NCBI RefSeq assembly: GCF_022818495.1
Contig: NZ_CP089291.1
Coordinates: forward strand, 3,427,501 to 3,491,500
Origin: Fodinisporobacter ferrooxydans
Lineage (GTDB): Bacteria; Bacillota; Bacilli; Tumebacillales; MYW30-H2
Reading direction: 5' to 3'
Length of the DNA stretch: 64,000 bases
The position numbers were made by a program, and so were the translations under genes. This document shows positions 45,461 to 53,745 of this stretch, in pieces (the first letter of the stretch is position 1; every line of letters begins with the position of its first letter). The notes beneath the pieces are model-generated. The model was not told the DNA's origin. It made no database searches and saw only the letters and a program-made list of their open reading frames with translations.

Positions 45461-46329
45461 TGCCGGCAAAACGTTTAACTTCACAGCGCGGGGTATGGAA
45501 CAAATTGCGAGCGATTGGGATTTGTATCTTTGCGATCATGATACTCTTGCCGATTTCCTATGTCATTCTGATTTCTATTACACCGGATTCGGAAGTTGGT
45601 TCCGGTTCCCTTTTGCCTACGCATTTTGCATGGAACAATTACGTCCAAATGTGGCAAACGGTAAACCTTGCGCAAAATATTCAAAACAGTATTATAATCT
45701 CCGCCTTTACTGGCATCCTGTCAACGATCATCGCTTTAGGCGCAGCATATGTTCTTGCCCGCTTTCAATTTAGAGGAAGAAAGACGTTTTTGCTTTCCTT
45801 GATTACGATGCAGACGATTCCCCAAGTCATGATGTTGTTGCCGTTATTTGTCATCCTCGTCATCATTCAAAACGCAATCAATGTTCACCTTGTGGGACAG
45901 TACTATACAGTGATTATTACTTACATGACGTTTGCATTGCCATTTGCTTGCTGGTTGCTGTTATCCTATATGGCGAACATTCCGGTTGAACTGGAAGAAG
46001 CAGGATTGGTTGACGGATGTACCCGCTGGCAAGTTGTCAGGCACATTGTATTCCCGTTAATGTTGCCGGGAATGGTAGTTTCTTTCGTATTTTCGTTTTT
46101 GCTGGCTTGGAGCGACGTTTTGTTTGCGAGTGTGTTGACATCACCCGCAACACATACAGTTGCTGTTGGTTTACAGGCATATATTGCAAGCGGTGAAGCT
46201 GGAGGAGACGTATATTGGGGCCAGTTGATGGCAGCAAGCCTGACAAGCGGTTTGCCAATTGTGATCATCTTTCTATTCTTCCAAAAATACATCATGGGAG
46301 GCTTGGCAAGCGGAGCGGTAAAGGGCTGA
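45460..46329 (+). CDS. Sugar ABC transporter permease 2 (MalG-like)
   Basis: 289 residues with six spans and EAA loop EEAGLVDGCTRWQVVRHIVFPLMLPG. Its ATG overlaps the previous stop (TGATG), so the two permeases are coupled and form the membrane channel. The C-terminal GGLASGAVKG is the usual end of the family. Confidence 0.93.
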   Translation: MPAKRLTSQRGVWNKLRAIGICIFAIMILLPISYVILISITPDSEVGSGSLLPTHFAWNNYVQMWQTVNLAQNIQNSIIISAFTGILSTIIALGAAYVLARFQFRGRKTFLLSLITMQTIPQVMMLLPLFVILVIIQNAINVHLVGQYYTVIITYMTFALPFACWLLLSYMANIPVELEEAGLVDGCTRWQVVRHIVFPLMLPGMVVSFVFSFLLAWSDVLFASVLTSPATHTVAVGLQAYIASGEAGGDVYWGQLMAASLTSGLPIVIIFLFFQKYIMGGLASGAVKG

Positions 46330-46408
46330 TGGAACATCGATCGGCCATCAATCGGACAACAAATTTTATCATGTTTCAAAGTACATTTATTATGAGTGGA
46401 GGGTTCCT

Positions 46409-47170
46409 ATGTTGCTGGGTTGTTGCGTGGATGCAGAGCATCTTTCTCATGTTGCGGAAAGCGGTTTCGATTTTGCGGAATTACGTGTCGAATCAACGCT
46501 GCCAATGGAAAAAGAAGACGTTTGGCAGAGAGAACGCAAGCGGTTGTTAAGCTGCAACGTCCCCATTCCCAGTTTTAACGTATTATTGCCAAGGGGCATG
46601 CATGTAGTCGGTCCAAATGTAGCGCTTGCTGAACTCAGAACGTACTTGGATACTGTTTTCTATCGGATGGCCGAGTTGGGGGGACGACATATTTCATTTG
46701 GATCAGGCGCTGCCCGAAATGTTCCGGAACATTTTGAACGACAGCAGGCAAAAGCGCAACTCGTAGATTTTATCGGCTTGCTTGCAAGTATTGCCGAACC
46801 TTATTCGATTCAAGTAAACATCGAGTTTCTCAATCGGAAAGAAACAAATATCATTCTTAGCCTGAAAGAAGCAAATGAATACGCCAAACAAATCAACAAA
46901 ACCTCAGTAAAAATACTGGCCGATCTTTATCACATCATGGAGGAAGAGGAGCCGTTAGCTGATCTTTATCAGGTGCGAGAACATCTGGGATATGTGCATG
47001 TCGCTGATTCCGGGCGCTTGTATCCTGGCAGTGGAAGCTATCCGTATCATGAGTACTTCAAAATATTAAGAGAAATCGGATATGACGGACCCGTCTCGGT
47101 GGAATGCAGATGGGGCAATATTCGCGAGGAAATGAAAGCGGCTGCGCGATTTTTGCGACAGTTTGTGTAA
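46409..47170 (+). CDS. TIM-barrel sugar isomerase/epimerase (second)
   Basis: A 253-residue xylose-isomerase-like barrel with ISFGSGAARN, VNIEFLNRKETN (metal Glu), LADLYHIMEEE (Asp and His), YVHVADSGR (His) and VSVECRW (final Glu). It is distinct in sequence from those at 35654 and 48378. TGGAGGG precedes the ATG. It lies between permease and dehydrogenase genes in one probable transcript. Confidence 0.87.
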   Translation: MLLGCCVDAEHLSHVAESGFDFAELRVESTLPMEKEDVWQRERKRLLSCNVPIPSFNVLLPRGMHVVGPNVALAELRTYLDTVFYRMAELGGRHISFGSGAARNVPEHFERQQAKAQLVDFIGLLASIAEPYSIQVNIEFLNRKETNIILSLKEANEYAKQINKTSVKILADLYHIMEEEEPLADLYQVREHLGYVHVADSGRLYPGSGSYPYHEYFKILREIGYDGPVSVECRWGNIREEMKAAARFLRQFV

Positions 47171-47204
47171 ACGCAAGTACAAAAGGAAACGCAAGAACAA
47201 AAGG
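47169..47204. repeat. 18-bp tandem repeat
   Basis: AAACGCAAGTACAAAAGG is followed directly by AAACGCAAGAACAAAAGG (one mismatch), starting in the stop codon of the isomerase gene. Confidence 0.9.
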
Positions 47205-47221
47205 ATAAGAAACAAAATGCT

Positions 47222-47281
47222 ATTCGAACGGAAGAAGTTCGAATGAAAAAAGTTCGAATGGAAAAAATTCGAAAGGAAAAA
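47222..47281. repeat. 15-bp tandem repeat array in a gene leader
   Basis: Four units of 15 bp with consensus RTTCGAATGGAAAAA (47222-47236, 47237-47251, 47252-47266, 47267-47281), plus a partial fifth that merges with the ribosome site at 47285-47291. The array is open in the frame of the next gene but lies before its likely start. Confidence 0.9.
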
Positions 47282-47299
47282 GTTAGAGGGGATTATTTG

Positions 47300-48361
47300 A
47301 TGGCAGAAACACTCGGTTTCGCAGTGATCGGTTGTGGGGTTATCGGCTTAAAACACGCGGAGGAAATTAGCCGGATTGCGGATGCAAAGCTGGTGGCTGT
47401 AACAGATTCTGTTTTGGAGCGGGCGAAAAGCAGCGGGGAAACGTTTGGAGTCGAGTGGTATCAAGATTTTCGACAAATGCTGAAACGACCGGATATTCAA
47501 ATTGTCAATATTTGCACACCGAGTGGAATGCACGCGGATTTTGCGGTCGAAGTGGCCAAGGCGGGAAAGCATGTGATTGTAGAAAAACCGATTGACATTG
47601 CCATAGAAAAGGCGGATGCCATGATTGAAGCATGCAAAGAAGCGGGTGTGAAGCTTTGCGTCATTTCACAGCACCGGTTTGACCCTGCGACGGCAAGAGT
47701 CAAAGCAAGCATTGAAGAAGGCAAGCTTGGACAACTGTTTTTGGCTGAAGCGGCAGTCAATTGGTATCGTTCGCAAGGATACTATGACAGCGGTGATTGG
47801 CGGGGCACGTGGGCGTTTGATGGCGGAGGAGCTCTCATGAACCAATCCATTCATACGATTGATGTATTGCAGTATCTGATGGGACCGATTGAAAGTGTGC
47901 ATGCGTACATGGGGACAAAGAACCATGAGCGGATTGAAGTAGAGGATGTGGCAGTTGCCATTGCTCGCTTTCGAAACGGGGGAATGGGTACAATTGCAGG
48001 AACGACTGCAGCATATCCCGGATTATCGACACGGCTAGAGATTTTTGGAACAAACGGCAGTGCAGTCATTGAATCCGATCAATTGACACATTTATATCAA
48101 ATCGAAACGCCTGTGAAAGGTGTGCATCACAGAATCAAGGCGACCAATCTGGCCCAAGAGTCAGAATGCAACAAGAATGATACAGCTTCAACACCGGCGA
48201 TTTCTGCACACCGATTCCAATTTCAAGACATGATTGACGCGGTTCGAAGCAATCGGGAACCGCTGGTAAATGGAATTGAGGGAAGAAAAAGTTTGGAAAT
48301 TATTTTGGCCATCTACAAATCTGCCCAGACAGGCGAGACGGTGTATTTGCCACTTAACTAA
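47300..48361 (+). CDS. Gfo/Idh/MocA-family sugar dehydrogenase (copy 2)
   Basis: A 353-residue paralogue of the enzyme at 36508. The Rossmann loop is GCGVIGLKH, the catalytic Lys lies in VEKPIDI and the His in GGGALMNQSIHTIDVL. The C-terminal third differs most (residues 270-315). It should oxidise the same or a related sugar. ATG 47300 has AGAGGGG upstream; the frame is open to 47243 through the 15-bp repeat array. A TIM-barrel gene follows after 16 bp. Confidence 0.9.
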   Translation: MAETLGFAVIGCGVIGLKHAEEISRIADAKLVAVTDSVLERAKSSGETFGVEWYQDFRQMLKRPDIQIVNICTPSGMHADFAVEVAKAGKHVIVEKPIDIAIEKADAMIEACKEAGVKLCVISQHRFDPATARVKASIEEGKLGQLFLAEAAVNWYRSQGYYDSGDWRGTWAFDGGGALMNQSIHTIDVLQYLMGPIESVHAYMGTKNHERIEVEDVAVAIARFRNGGMGTIAGTTAAYPGLSTRLEIFGTNGSAVIESDQLTHLYQIETPVKGVHHRIKATNLAQESECNKNDTASTPAISAHRFQFQDMIDAVRSNREPLVNGIEGRKSLEIILAIYKSAQTGETVYLPLN

Positions 48362-48377
48362 TAATGGGGTGTTATCG

Positions 48378-49193
48378 ATGAAAATTGCCTATTCCAATCT
48401 GGCTTGTCCGGAATGGTCGATGGAAGAAGTCATGACAAACGCTGTAAAATATGGGTATGACGGTGTCGAGTTGCGATTGTTGGACGGGGAAGTGATTCGC
48501 CCGGACATCGCTGCTAGCGCGCGCCGCAACATTGTACGGCTAGCAAAAGAAAACGGATTGGACATTGTCGGAATCGGTGCATCTACCCGGTTTGCCATGA
48601 GCGATGCAAAGGAACGTCAACAAAATGTCAATGATTTATTGGCCTATATCGAATTGGCGGCAGCTATGGAAGTGCCGATTGTCCGCACGTTCGGAGGCGT
48701 ATTCAATAAAAGCAACACAGATCCGCAGCATCATGCGGATTGTGTACAGCGAGTGGCTGATTCTTTAAATCAAGTGGTTTCCCGTGCAGAGGAGTTAGGA
48801 ATTGACGTGTTGTTGGAGACACATGATGAATTTTCCTCATCCTATCTCGTAAAGGATGCACTGAAACAAGTTTCCAGCGATCGAATCGGGGCGCTTTGGG
48901 ATACGCACCATCCCTATCGGATGGGAGAAACGGTGGAAGAAACATATGAAAACCTGAAAGACCGGTTACGGCATGTCCATTTAAAAGATGCGAAACGCAA
49001 CGGGGATGGTTGGGATTTGGTATTGTTTGGATTGGGTGAAGTTCCGGTTCAACAGGTGGTAAAAAAACTTCAACAAGTAGGTTATAATCGTTATCTCACC
49101 GTTGAGTGGGAAAGAAAATGGCATCCGGAAATAGCAGAGGCACATCTGGCGATACCGCAGCATATCGAAATTTTGAAAGGTTATTTGGATTGA
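48378..49193 (+). CDS. TIM-barrel sugar isomerase/epimerase (third)
   Basis: A 271-residue xylose-isomerase-like barrel with YDGVELRL, VLLETHDEFSSS (metal Glu and His), ALWDTHHPYRMGE (Asp, His), HVHLKDAKR (His) and TVEWERKWHP (final Glu). GGGGTG precedes ATG 48378. It ends the intact part of the sugar locus; the next gene is a truncated SDR. Confidence 0.88.
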   Translation: MKIAYSNLACPEWSMEEVMTNAVKYGYDGVELRLLDGEVIRPDIAASARRNIVRLAKENGLDIVGIGASTRFAMSDAKERQQNVNDLLAYIELAAAMEVPIVRTFGGVFNKSNTDPQHHADCVQRVADSLNQVVSRAEELGIDVLLETHDEFSSSYLVKDALKQVSSDRIGALWDTHHPYRMGETVEETYENLKDRLRHVHLKDAKRNGDGWDLVLFGLGEVPVQQVVKKLQQVGYNRYLTVEWERKWHPEIAEAHLAIPQHIEILKGYLD

Positions 49194-49202
49194 ATCGAAG
49201 GT

Positions 49203-49730
49203 GCAAAATATCGGGTTTTACAACGCGAAAAGATATTTTATGGAGCGCTGAATCTAGACGAAATTTTTGAGCTTTCGATGGACGAATGGGATGACATCAT
49301 GGACGTCAATTTAAAAGGAATCGTGCTAACTTGCCAGATATTTGCGAAGAAAATGATCGAGCAGAAACGGAAAGGCAGCATTATTAACATTTCATCCGTT
49401 TCTTCCATGACTCCCTTGTCAAAAGTATTTACGTATTCCGTATCAAAAGCAGGACTCAACAGCGTGACGCAGTTTTTGGCACGGGAATTTGCTCCATATG
49501 GCATTCGTGTCAATGCCATTATCCCTGGGTTTTTCCCGGCCGAACAAAATCGGAAAATTTTAAGTGAAGAAAGAATCGGGTCCATTATGAAACATACGCC
49601 GATGAATCGTTTCGGGAAACCGGAAGAACTGCAGGGAGCAGCGATTTGGCTAGCTTCAGAACAAGCTTCAAGCTTTGTCACCGGCACTTTGGTTCGGGTC
49701 GACGGCGGTTTTGGAAGCATGACTATCTGA
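49203..49730 (+). pseudogene. 5'-truncated short-chain dehydrogenase (SDR)
   Basis: Only the C-terminal two thirds of an SDR remain: GALNLDEIFELSMDEWDDIMDVNLKG, the catalytic Ser region (SIINISSVSS), YSVSKAG (Tyr and Lys) and the C-terminal VDGGFGSM. The NAD-binding TGxxxGxG segment and about 85 residues are missing; upstream codons in frame have no SDR character and no ribosome site fits. Deletion at the end of the sugar operon is the simplest reading. An ATG at 49278 could still start a short, probably inactive product. Confidence 0.8.
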
Positions 49731-49841
49731 ATCAGATCAATGGCTTTGCAACTCATTGTGTCTTGCTATCACTTTTTGAACACTTACGTATAGTAAATTA
49801 ACTTTAAGAAACCATATCGATAATCGAATCTGTCTGGAAAC

Positions 49842-49876
49842 AAAACGGAGCTCCTTTATGGAACTCCGTTTTGTTA
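49842..49876 (+). terminator. Terminator at the end of the sugar locus
   Basis: AAAACGGAG pairs with CTCCGTTTT, with further pairing inside the loop, followed by TTTTGTTATT. Confidence 0.8.
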
Positions 49877-49947
49877 TTACATGATTCGTACTGGAGGGTA
49901 AGTATTGTTTTTAACTCGGTAGTTTGAAACAACGGGCCAACGAGTGT

Positions 49948-50865
49948 TCACGGAAGCACATTGCCTGCCGCGCGATAGATCTTATACCATTCTTCCCGTG
50001 TCAGATACACATCGCTTGCCTTGCAGCAATCTTTTAACCGTTCTATATTCATCGTACCAATGATCGGCTGCATGTGTGCGGGATGGCGCAAAAGCCAGGC
50101 AATGGCGATGGTCGTGTTGCTCACTTCATATTTCTCCGCGATTTCATCGATCTTCTGATTCAATTCCGGGAACTTATCGTTTCCAAGGAATACGCCTTCA
50201 AAGAATCCGTACTGGAAAGGCGACCAAGGCTGAATTGTGATATCGTTCAGTCTGCAATAATCGAGCACACTGCCGTCTCGGTTCACGGCAGAATCATTTT
50301 CCATATTCACATTGATTCCGCTGGAGATCATGGTGGCGTTTGTGATGCTTAGTTGCAGTTGGTTTGCCACAATCGGCTGCTTCACTGACTTTTTCAGCAA
50401 CTGTATCTGCATCGGATTCTGATTGGAAACGCCAAAATGCCGCACTTTTCCGGAGCTTTCAAGAATATCGAAAGCCTCCGCCACCTCTTCTGGCTCAACC
50501 AGCGCATCCGGACGGTGCAGAAGCAGAACGTCCAGATAATCGGTTTTCAGCCGCTTCAAGATGCCGTCAACCGACCCTAAAATATGTTCTTTGGAAAAGT
50601 CGAACATTCCCTTCCGAATGCCGCACTTCGATTGCAGGATGATCCTTTCGCGAATATCATCGTTCATTTGAATGGCCTCCGCGAATATTTCCTCACATGT
50701 TCCGCCGCCGTAAATATCGGCGTGGTCGAAGAAGTTCGCGCCTTCCTCCAGTGCAGCCTGGACAAAGCGCTCAGCCTCTGCTTTGTCCAGTGAATTGATA
50801 CGCATGCATCCGACTGCAACGACCGGTACTTCTAATGTGCTGCTTCCAAGCCTTATTGTTCTCAT
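49948..50865 (-). CDS. Aldo/keto reductase (YdhF-like)
   Basis: A 305-residue NADPH-dependent TIM barrel. The catalytic tetrad is visible: Asp and Tyr in FFDHADIYGGG, Lys in ILQSKCGI and His in LLLHRPD. Resembles E. coli YdhF, whose substrate is unknown. It is transcribed against the flanking operons and probably stands alone. Confidence 0.92.
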   Translation of the reverse strand: MRTIRLGSSTLEVPVVAVGCMRINSLDKAEAERFVQAALEEGANFFDHADIYGGGTCEEIFAEAIQMNDDIRERIILQSKCGIRKGMFDFSKEHILGSVDGILKRLKTDYLDVLLLHRPDALVEPEEVAEAFDILESSGKVRHFGVSNQNPMQIQLLKKSVKQPIVANQLQLSITNATMISSGINVNMENDSAVNRDGSVLDYCRLNDITIQPWSPFQYGFFEGVFLGNDKFPELNQKIDEIAEKYEVSNTTIAIAWLLRHPAHMQPIIGTMNIERLKDCCKASDVYLTREEWYKIYRAAGNVLP

Positions 50866-51177
50866 GAATGTCCTCCCACTAAAAAGTAATGTTTTCTCCT
50901 AATTTATAATTGCGTAATTTGGCATGTTGGGTTTGCTAGCGCAGAAGAATGGTGCAATTCCTCACCCGCTCACCATTTATTTTAACTTAACACGAATTCG
51001 AGAAGCTTCCGTGTATTTCCTCTTTTTTATTTGGAATCCTGACGAACTCATGAGAAAATTACACATGCAATTGATACTGTGCGTAGTGAGTTGTGATATT
51101 AATTTACTTCTTGAAAAAACGACCTTAGCTATGCTTTAATAAATTTAAAGAATGTTTAGAATGATGAGGCGAATTTC
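50866..51177. other. Divergent promoter region between AKR and ROK genes
   Basis: 312 bp, A/T-rich, without a supported gene. A weak promoter for the ROK gene may use TTGAAA (51111-51116) and TTTAAT (51135-51140). ROK regulators usually bind near their own promoter, but no clear palindrome was found. Confidence 0.3.
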
Positions 51178-52356
51178 ATGTTAAGAAAGTCGAGCGCGAA
51201 GGGGACAGCTGAATTAAGAAGGCAAAACCGTGACGCGATACTGCAGGCACTGTGGTCCAATGGTCCTTTGTCGCGTACGGATTTGAGTGATATAACGGGT
51301 TTGAGCCCTGCGAGTATAACGAACATCGTGGATCAGCTGTTGGGGGAACACCTGCTGTTGGAGAGCGGAGAGGTCAAGTCCCATGTAGGTCGTAAACCAA
51401 TTCTCCTTGATCTGAATCGGCAAAACATCATGTCCATTGCGATCGATGTAACCGCACCGAATGAAGCAACGGTTGCATTGATTAATTTACATTACGAGCC
51501 CCTGCGCACTGTTGAAATAGAAATTGAGGAATATCAAATTTCTTCACTTCTTGAAAAAATTATGGTGGCAGTCCATGGCTTCATGAGAGACGCTCACAAG
51601 CATTGTGTTGTGGGTGTAGGCATCACGGTACCCGAAGATCTGGATATCAGCAAGGCAAAGATGCTCTTTTCAACCTCGCTTTCATCAGAGCGAATCGAAT
51701 TTGCGGAAGCATTGCGTTATCAGTATCGAATTCCGGTACGCATGGAACGAAAGGTTAACGGTATGGCATTGGCAGAGTTGGACACTGGTGTGTGTAAGGA
51801 ACTGAACAGTTTTCTTTATCTTAACCTCGCAAAGACAGTGGATGCATCGCTGGTCCTGCAACGAAAAGTTGTATTGCAGGGGTTCACTGGAGATATTGGG
51901 CACATCGAAGTTGCTTCTCAAGGAGTGGCATGTCGCTGTGGTCGGCGCGGCTGTCTTGATACATTGGTAGGTGGTTGGGCCATTATGCACCGGGTGTTAG
52001 CTGACAAGTTGCTTGAATTGGCAGACAAGGCAGATCCATTGTTACTGTTATCGACACACGTGAGTGTGGATGATGTCGTGCAGCAAGCAAGGTGCGGTGA
52101 TGAGTTGGCTCAACACATTTGTGAGGATGCTGTAAGTGCACTGCGTAAGGCACTAGACGCGGTCTTGGCACTCTTACAAGTAGAGGGGGTGGTATTGGGG
52201 TCGGATGCGTACCGCTTGTGGCCAAGGGCTCTTTCCGAATTGCTTCAGGGAAAATCGTTACGTAAGCCTGTGGAGGTTTTGTCGGGTGGTTTGGCATCGT
52301 CAGCCTTGCTTGGTGCTGCAGGTTTTGCATTCCGAACATGGATTGGAGAGAAGTAA
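51178..52356 (+). CDS. ROK-family transcriptional regulator
   Basis: 392 residues: an N-terminal winged helix (GPLSRTDLSDITGLSPASITNIVDQL) and a C-terminal ROK kinase-like domain with the zinc motif CRCGRRGC preceded by GHIEV. Of the NagC/XylR type, it should bind a sugar-like effector and control the catabolic genes downstream. ATG 51178 follows GATGAGGCG. The gene looks intact, whereas the operon behind it is damaged. Confidence 0.9.
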   Translation: MLRKSSAKGTAELRRQNRDAILQALWSNGPLSRTDLSDITGLSPASITNIVDQLLGEHLLLESGEVKSHVGRKPILLDLNRQNIMSIAIDVTAPNEATVALINLHYEPLRTVEIEIEEYQISSLLEKIMVAVHGFMRDAHKHCVVGVGITVPEDLDISKAKMLFSTSLSSERIEFAEALRYQYRIPVRMERKVNGMALAELDTGVCKELNSFLYLNLAKTVDASLVLQRKVVLQGFTGDIGHIEVASQGVACRCGRRGCLDTLVGGWAIMHRVLADKLLELADKADPLLLLSTHVSVDDVVQQARCGDELAQHICEDAVSALRKALDAVLALLQVEGVVLGSDAYRLWPRALSELLQGKSLRKPVEVLSGGLASSALLGAAGFAFRTWIGEK

Positions 52357-52379
52357 TTCAGTAAGGGAGGGGAAGCAAC

Positions 52380-53068
52380 ATGGCAAATTCATTCACTGCG
52401 TTGTTTGACAGCAAAAAGATGGTCTTGGTTGTCAGTCTACCCAACAATGACCTTGAAATGGCAAAAGCCGCTGTAGAAGGTGGGGCAGATGCCATTAAGG
52501 TGCACGCAAACGTCGAACATTTTGCGAGTGGCAAGGCGTTTAGTTCAATCTCAGAGCAAAGCGAGACCCTGCAGCAGATCGTTCAGACAGCAGGCGTTCC
52601 CGTTGGACTTGTACCAGGGGCGTCTACACAAGCTCTAGGGAATGACTTATCCGATTTCATAGAACTTGGTTTTTCATTTTTTTCCATATACGGGCATCAC
52701 GCACGTGCCGAACTTCTTTCCATTCCCGATGTCGCCAAGATGATTGCGATAGACAGTTCATATACCGCTGATCAGCTCGCAGCCGTAAATCATTTGCCAG
52801 TAGATGTACTGGAGGTGGGCATTATCGACCATAAAGGATATGGGCAGTTGCTTTGTGTTCAAGACCTACTCAAATACCGCGCGATCGCGGACAACGTGAA
52901 GAAGCCGATATTGGTACCTACACAGAGGGCTGTCAAAGCAAGTGATGTGCCATTGTTGCATGAAGCTGGTGTAAGCCAATCATGATTGGTGCTGTGGTAA
53001 CGGGTGATGCACCGCAGTCGGTATTTGAACGAACAAATGAGTTTCGACAAGCGATTAATCAAGTCTAA
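52380..53068 (+). pseudogene. TIM-barrel protein with C-terminal frameshift
   Basis: A ribulose-phosphate-binding-type barrel (GGADAIKVHANVEHF, VPVGLVPGAS, LPVDVLEVGIIDHKGYG). The reading frame stops at 52985 after HEAGVSQS. In the +1 frame the expected end follows at once: IMIGAVVTGDAPQSV up to TAA 53066-53068, which includes the phosphate-binding IGAVV loop. One base (for example a G near 52973) appears lost. The product would lack its last barrel strand. The substrate is unknown; position suggests part of the ROK-controlled pathway. A sequencing error is possible. Confidence 0.75.
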
Positions 53069-53089
53069 GGTGCGGAGGGGGAACTATAG

Positions 53090-53745
53090 ATGTGGCAGGC
53101 AATCGGCATTATCATTTTATTTTTAGTCATTGCAGTATTTATGTTCTTAAGGAAGATTCCAACAGTACTTGCTTTGCCCATTCTGGCGATTGGCATTGGA
53201 ATAATTGGCGGCATGCCGTTGATCCATATGGTAAAAGGCCAGGATACCGGGCTCCTCACAACGGTGATTGAGCAAGGATCCATCAAGCTTGCTTCCGCTT
53301 ACATCGCTGTGATTTTTGGTGCATGGTTGGGGCAAATCATGAATCAAACGGGCATTTCCAAGACAATGGTAAAGACTGCTGCAGAGCTTGGTGGAGATCG
53401 CCCATTCCTCATTGTGGTTTTGCTATCAATCGCTGTCGGACTCTTATTTACCACGATCGGTGGATTAGGGGCAACCATCATGGTAGCAAGCATCGTAATT
53501 CCGATTTTTATGTCTATCGGTTTGCCAGCAATCACGGCAGTGGGTATTTACTTATTCGCACAGGCAATCGGGTTGGAAGTCAACCTATCAAATTGGCAGC
53601 TCTATACAAAGGTTACAGGCGTTTCCTTGGACACGGTACGCACATTTGCATTAATTCTCGCTGCAGCCACCGCTATTATGCTGCTGATTTTTGCAGTCAT
53701 TGAATTTAAGCGTGCACGTCTTCGTTTTACATGGGCGAAACCCGT
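53090..53745 (+). pseudogene. 3'-truncated membrane transporter
   Basis: About 220 residues of a transporter remain (six to seven hydrophobic segments, GAWLGQIMNQTGISKTMVKTAAELGGDRP). The type resembles GntP/CitMHS-like carboxylate carriers, normally about 430 residues. Around 53745 the sequence changes into the interior of a hydantoinase-type gene in another frame; the transporter frame runs on to 53929 as nonsense. A deletion removed the second half. Confidence 0.75.

Noticed and set aside
47222-47281. Repeat array as a small CRISPR
   Set aside because: 15-bp units are directly adjacent with no spacers and no cas genes nearby; it is a tandem repeat.
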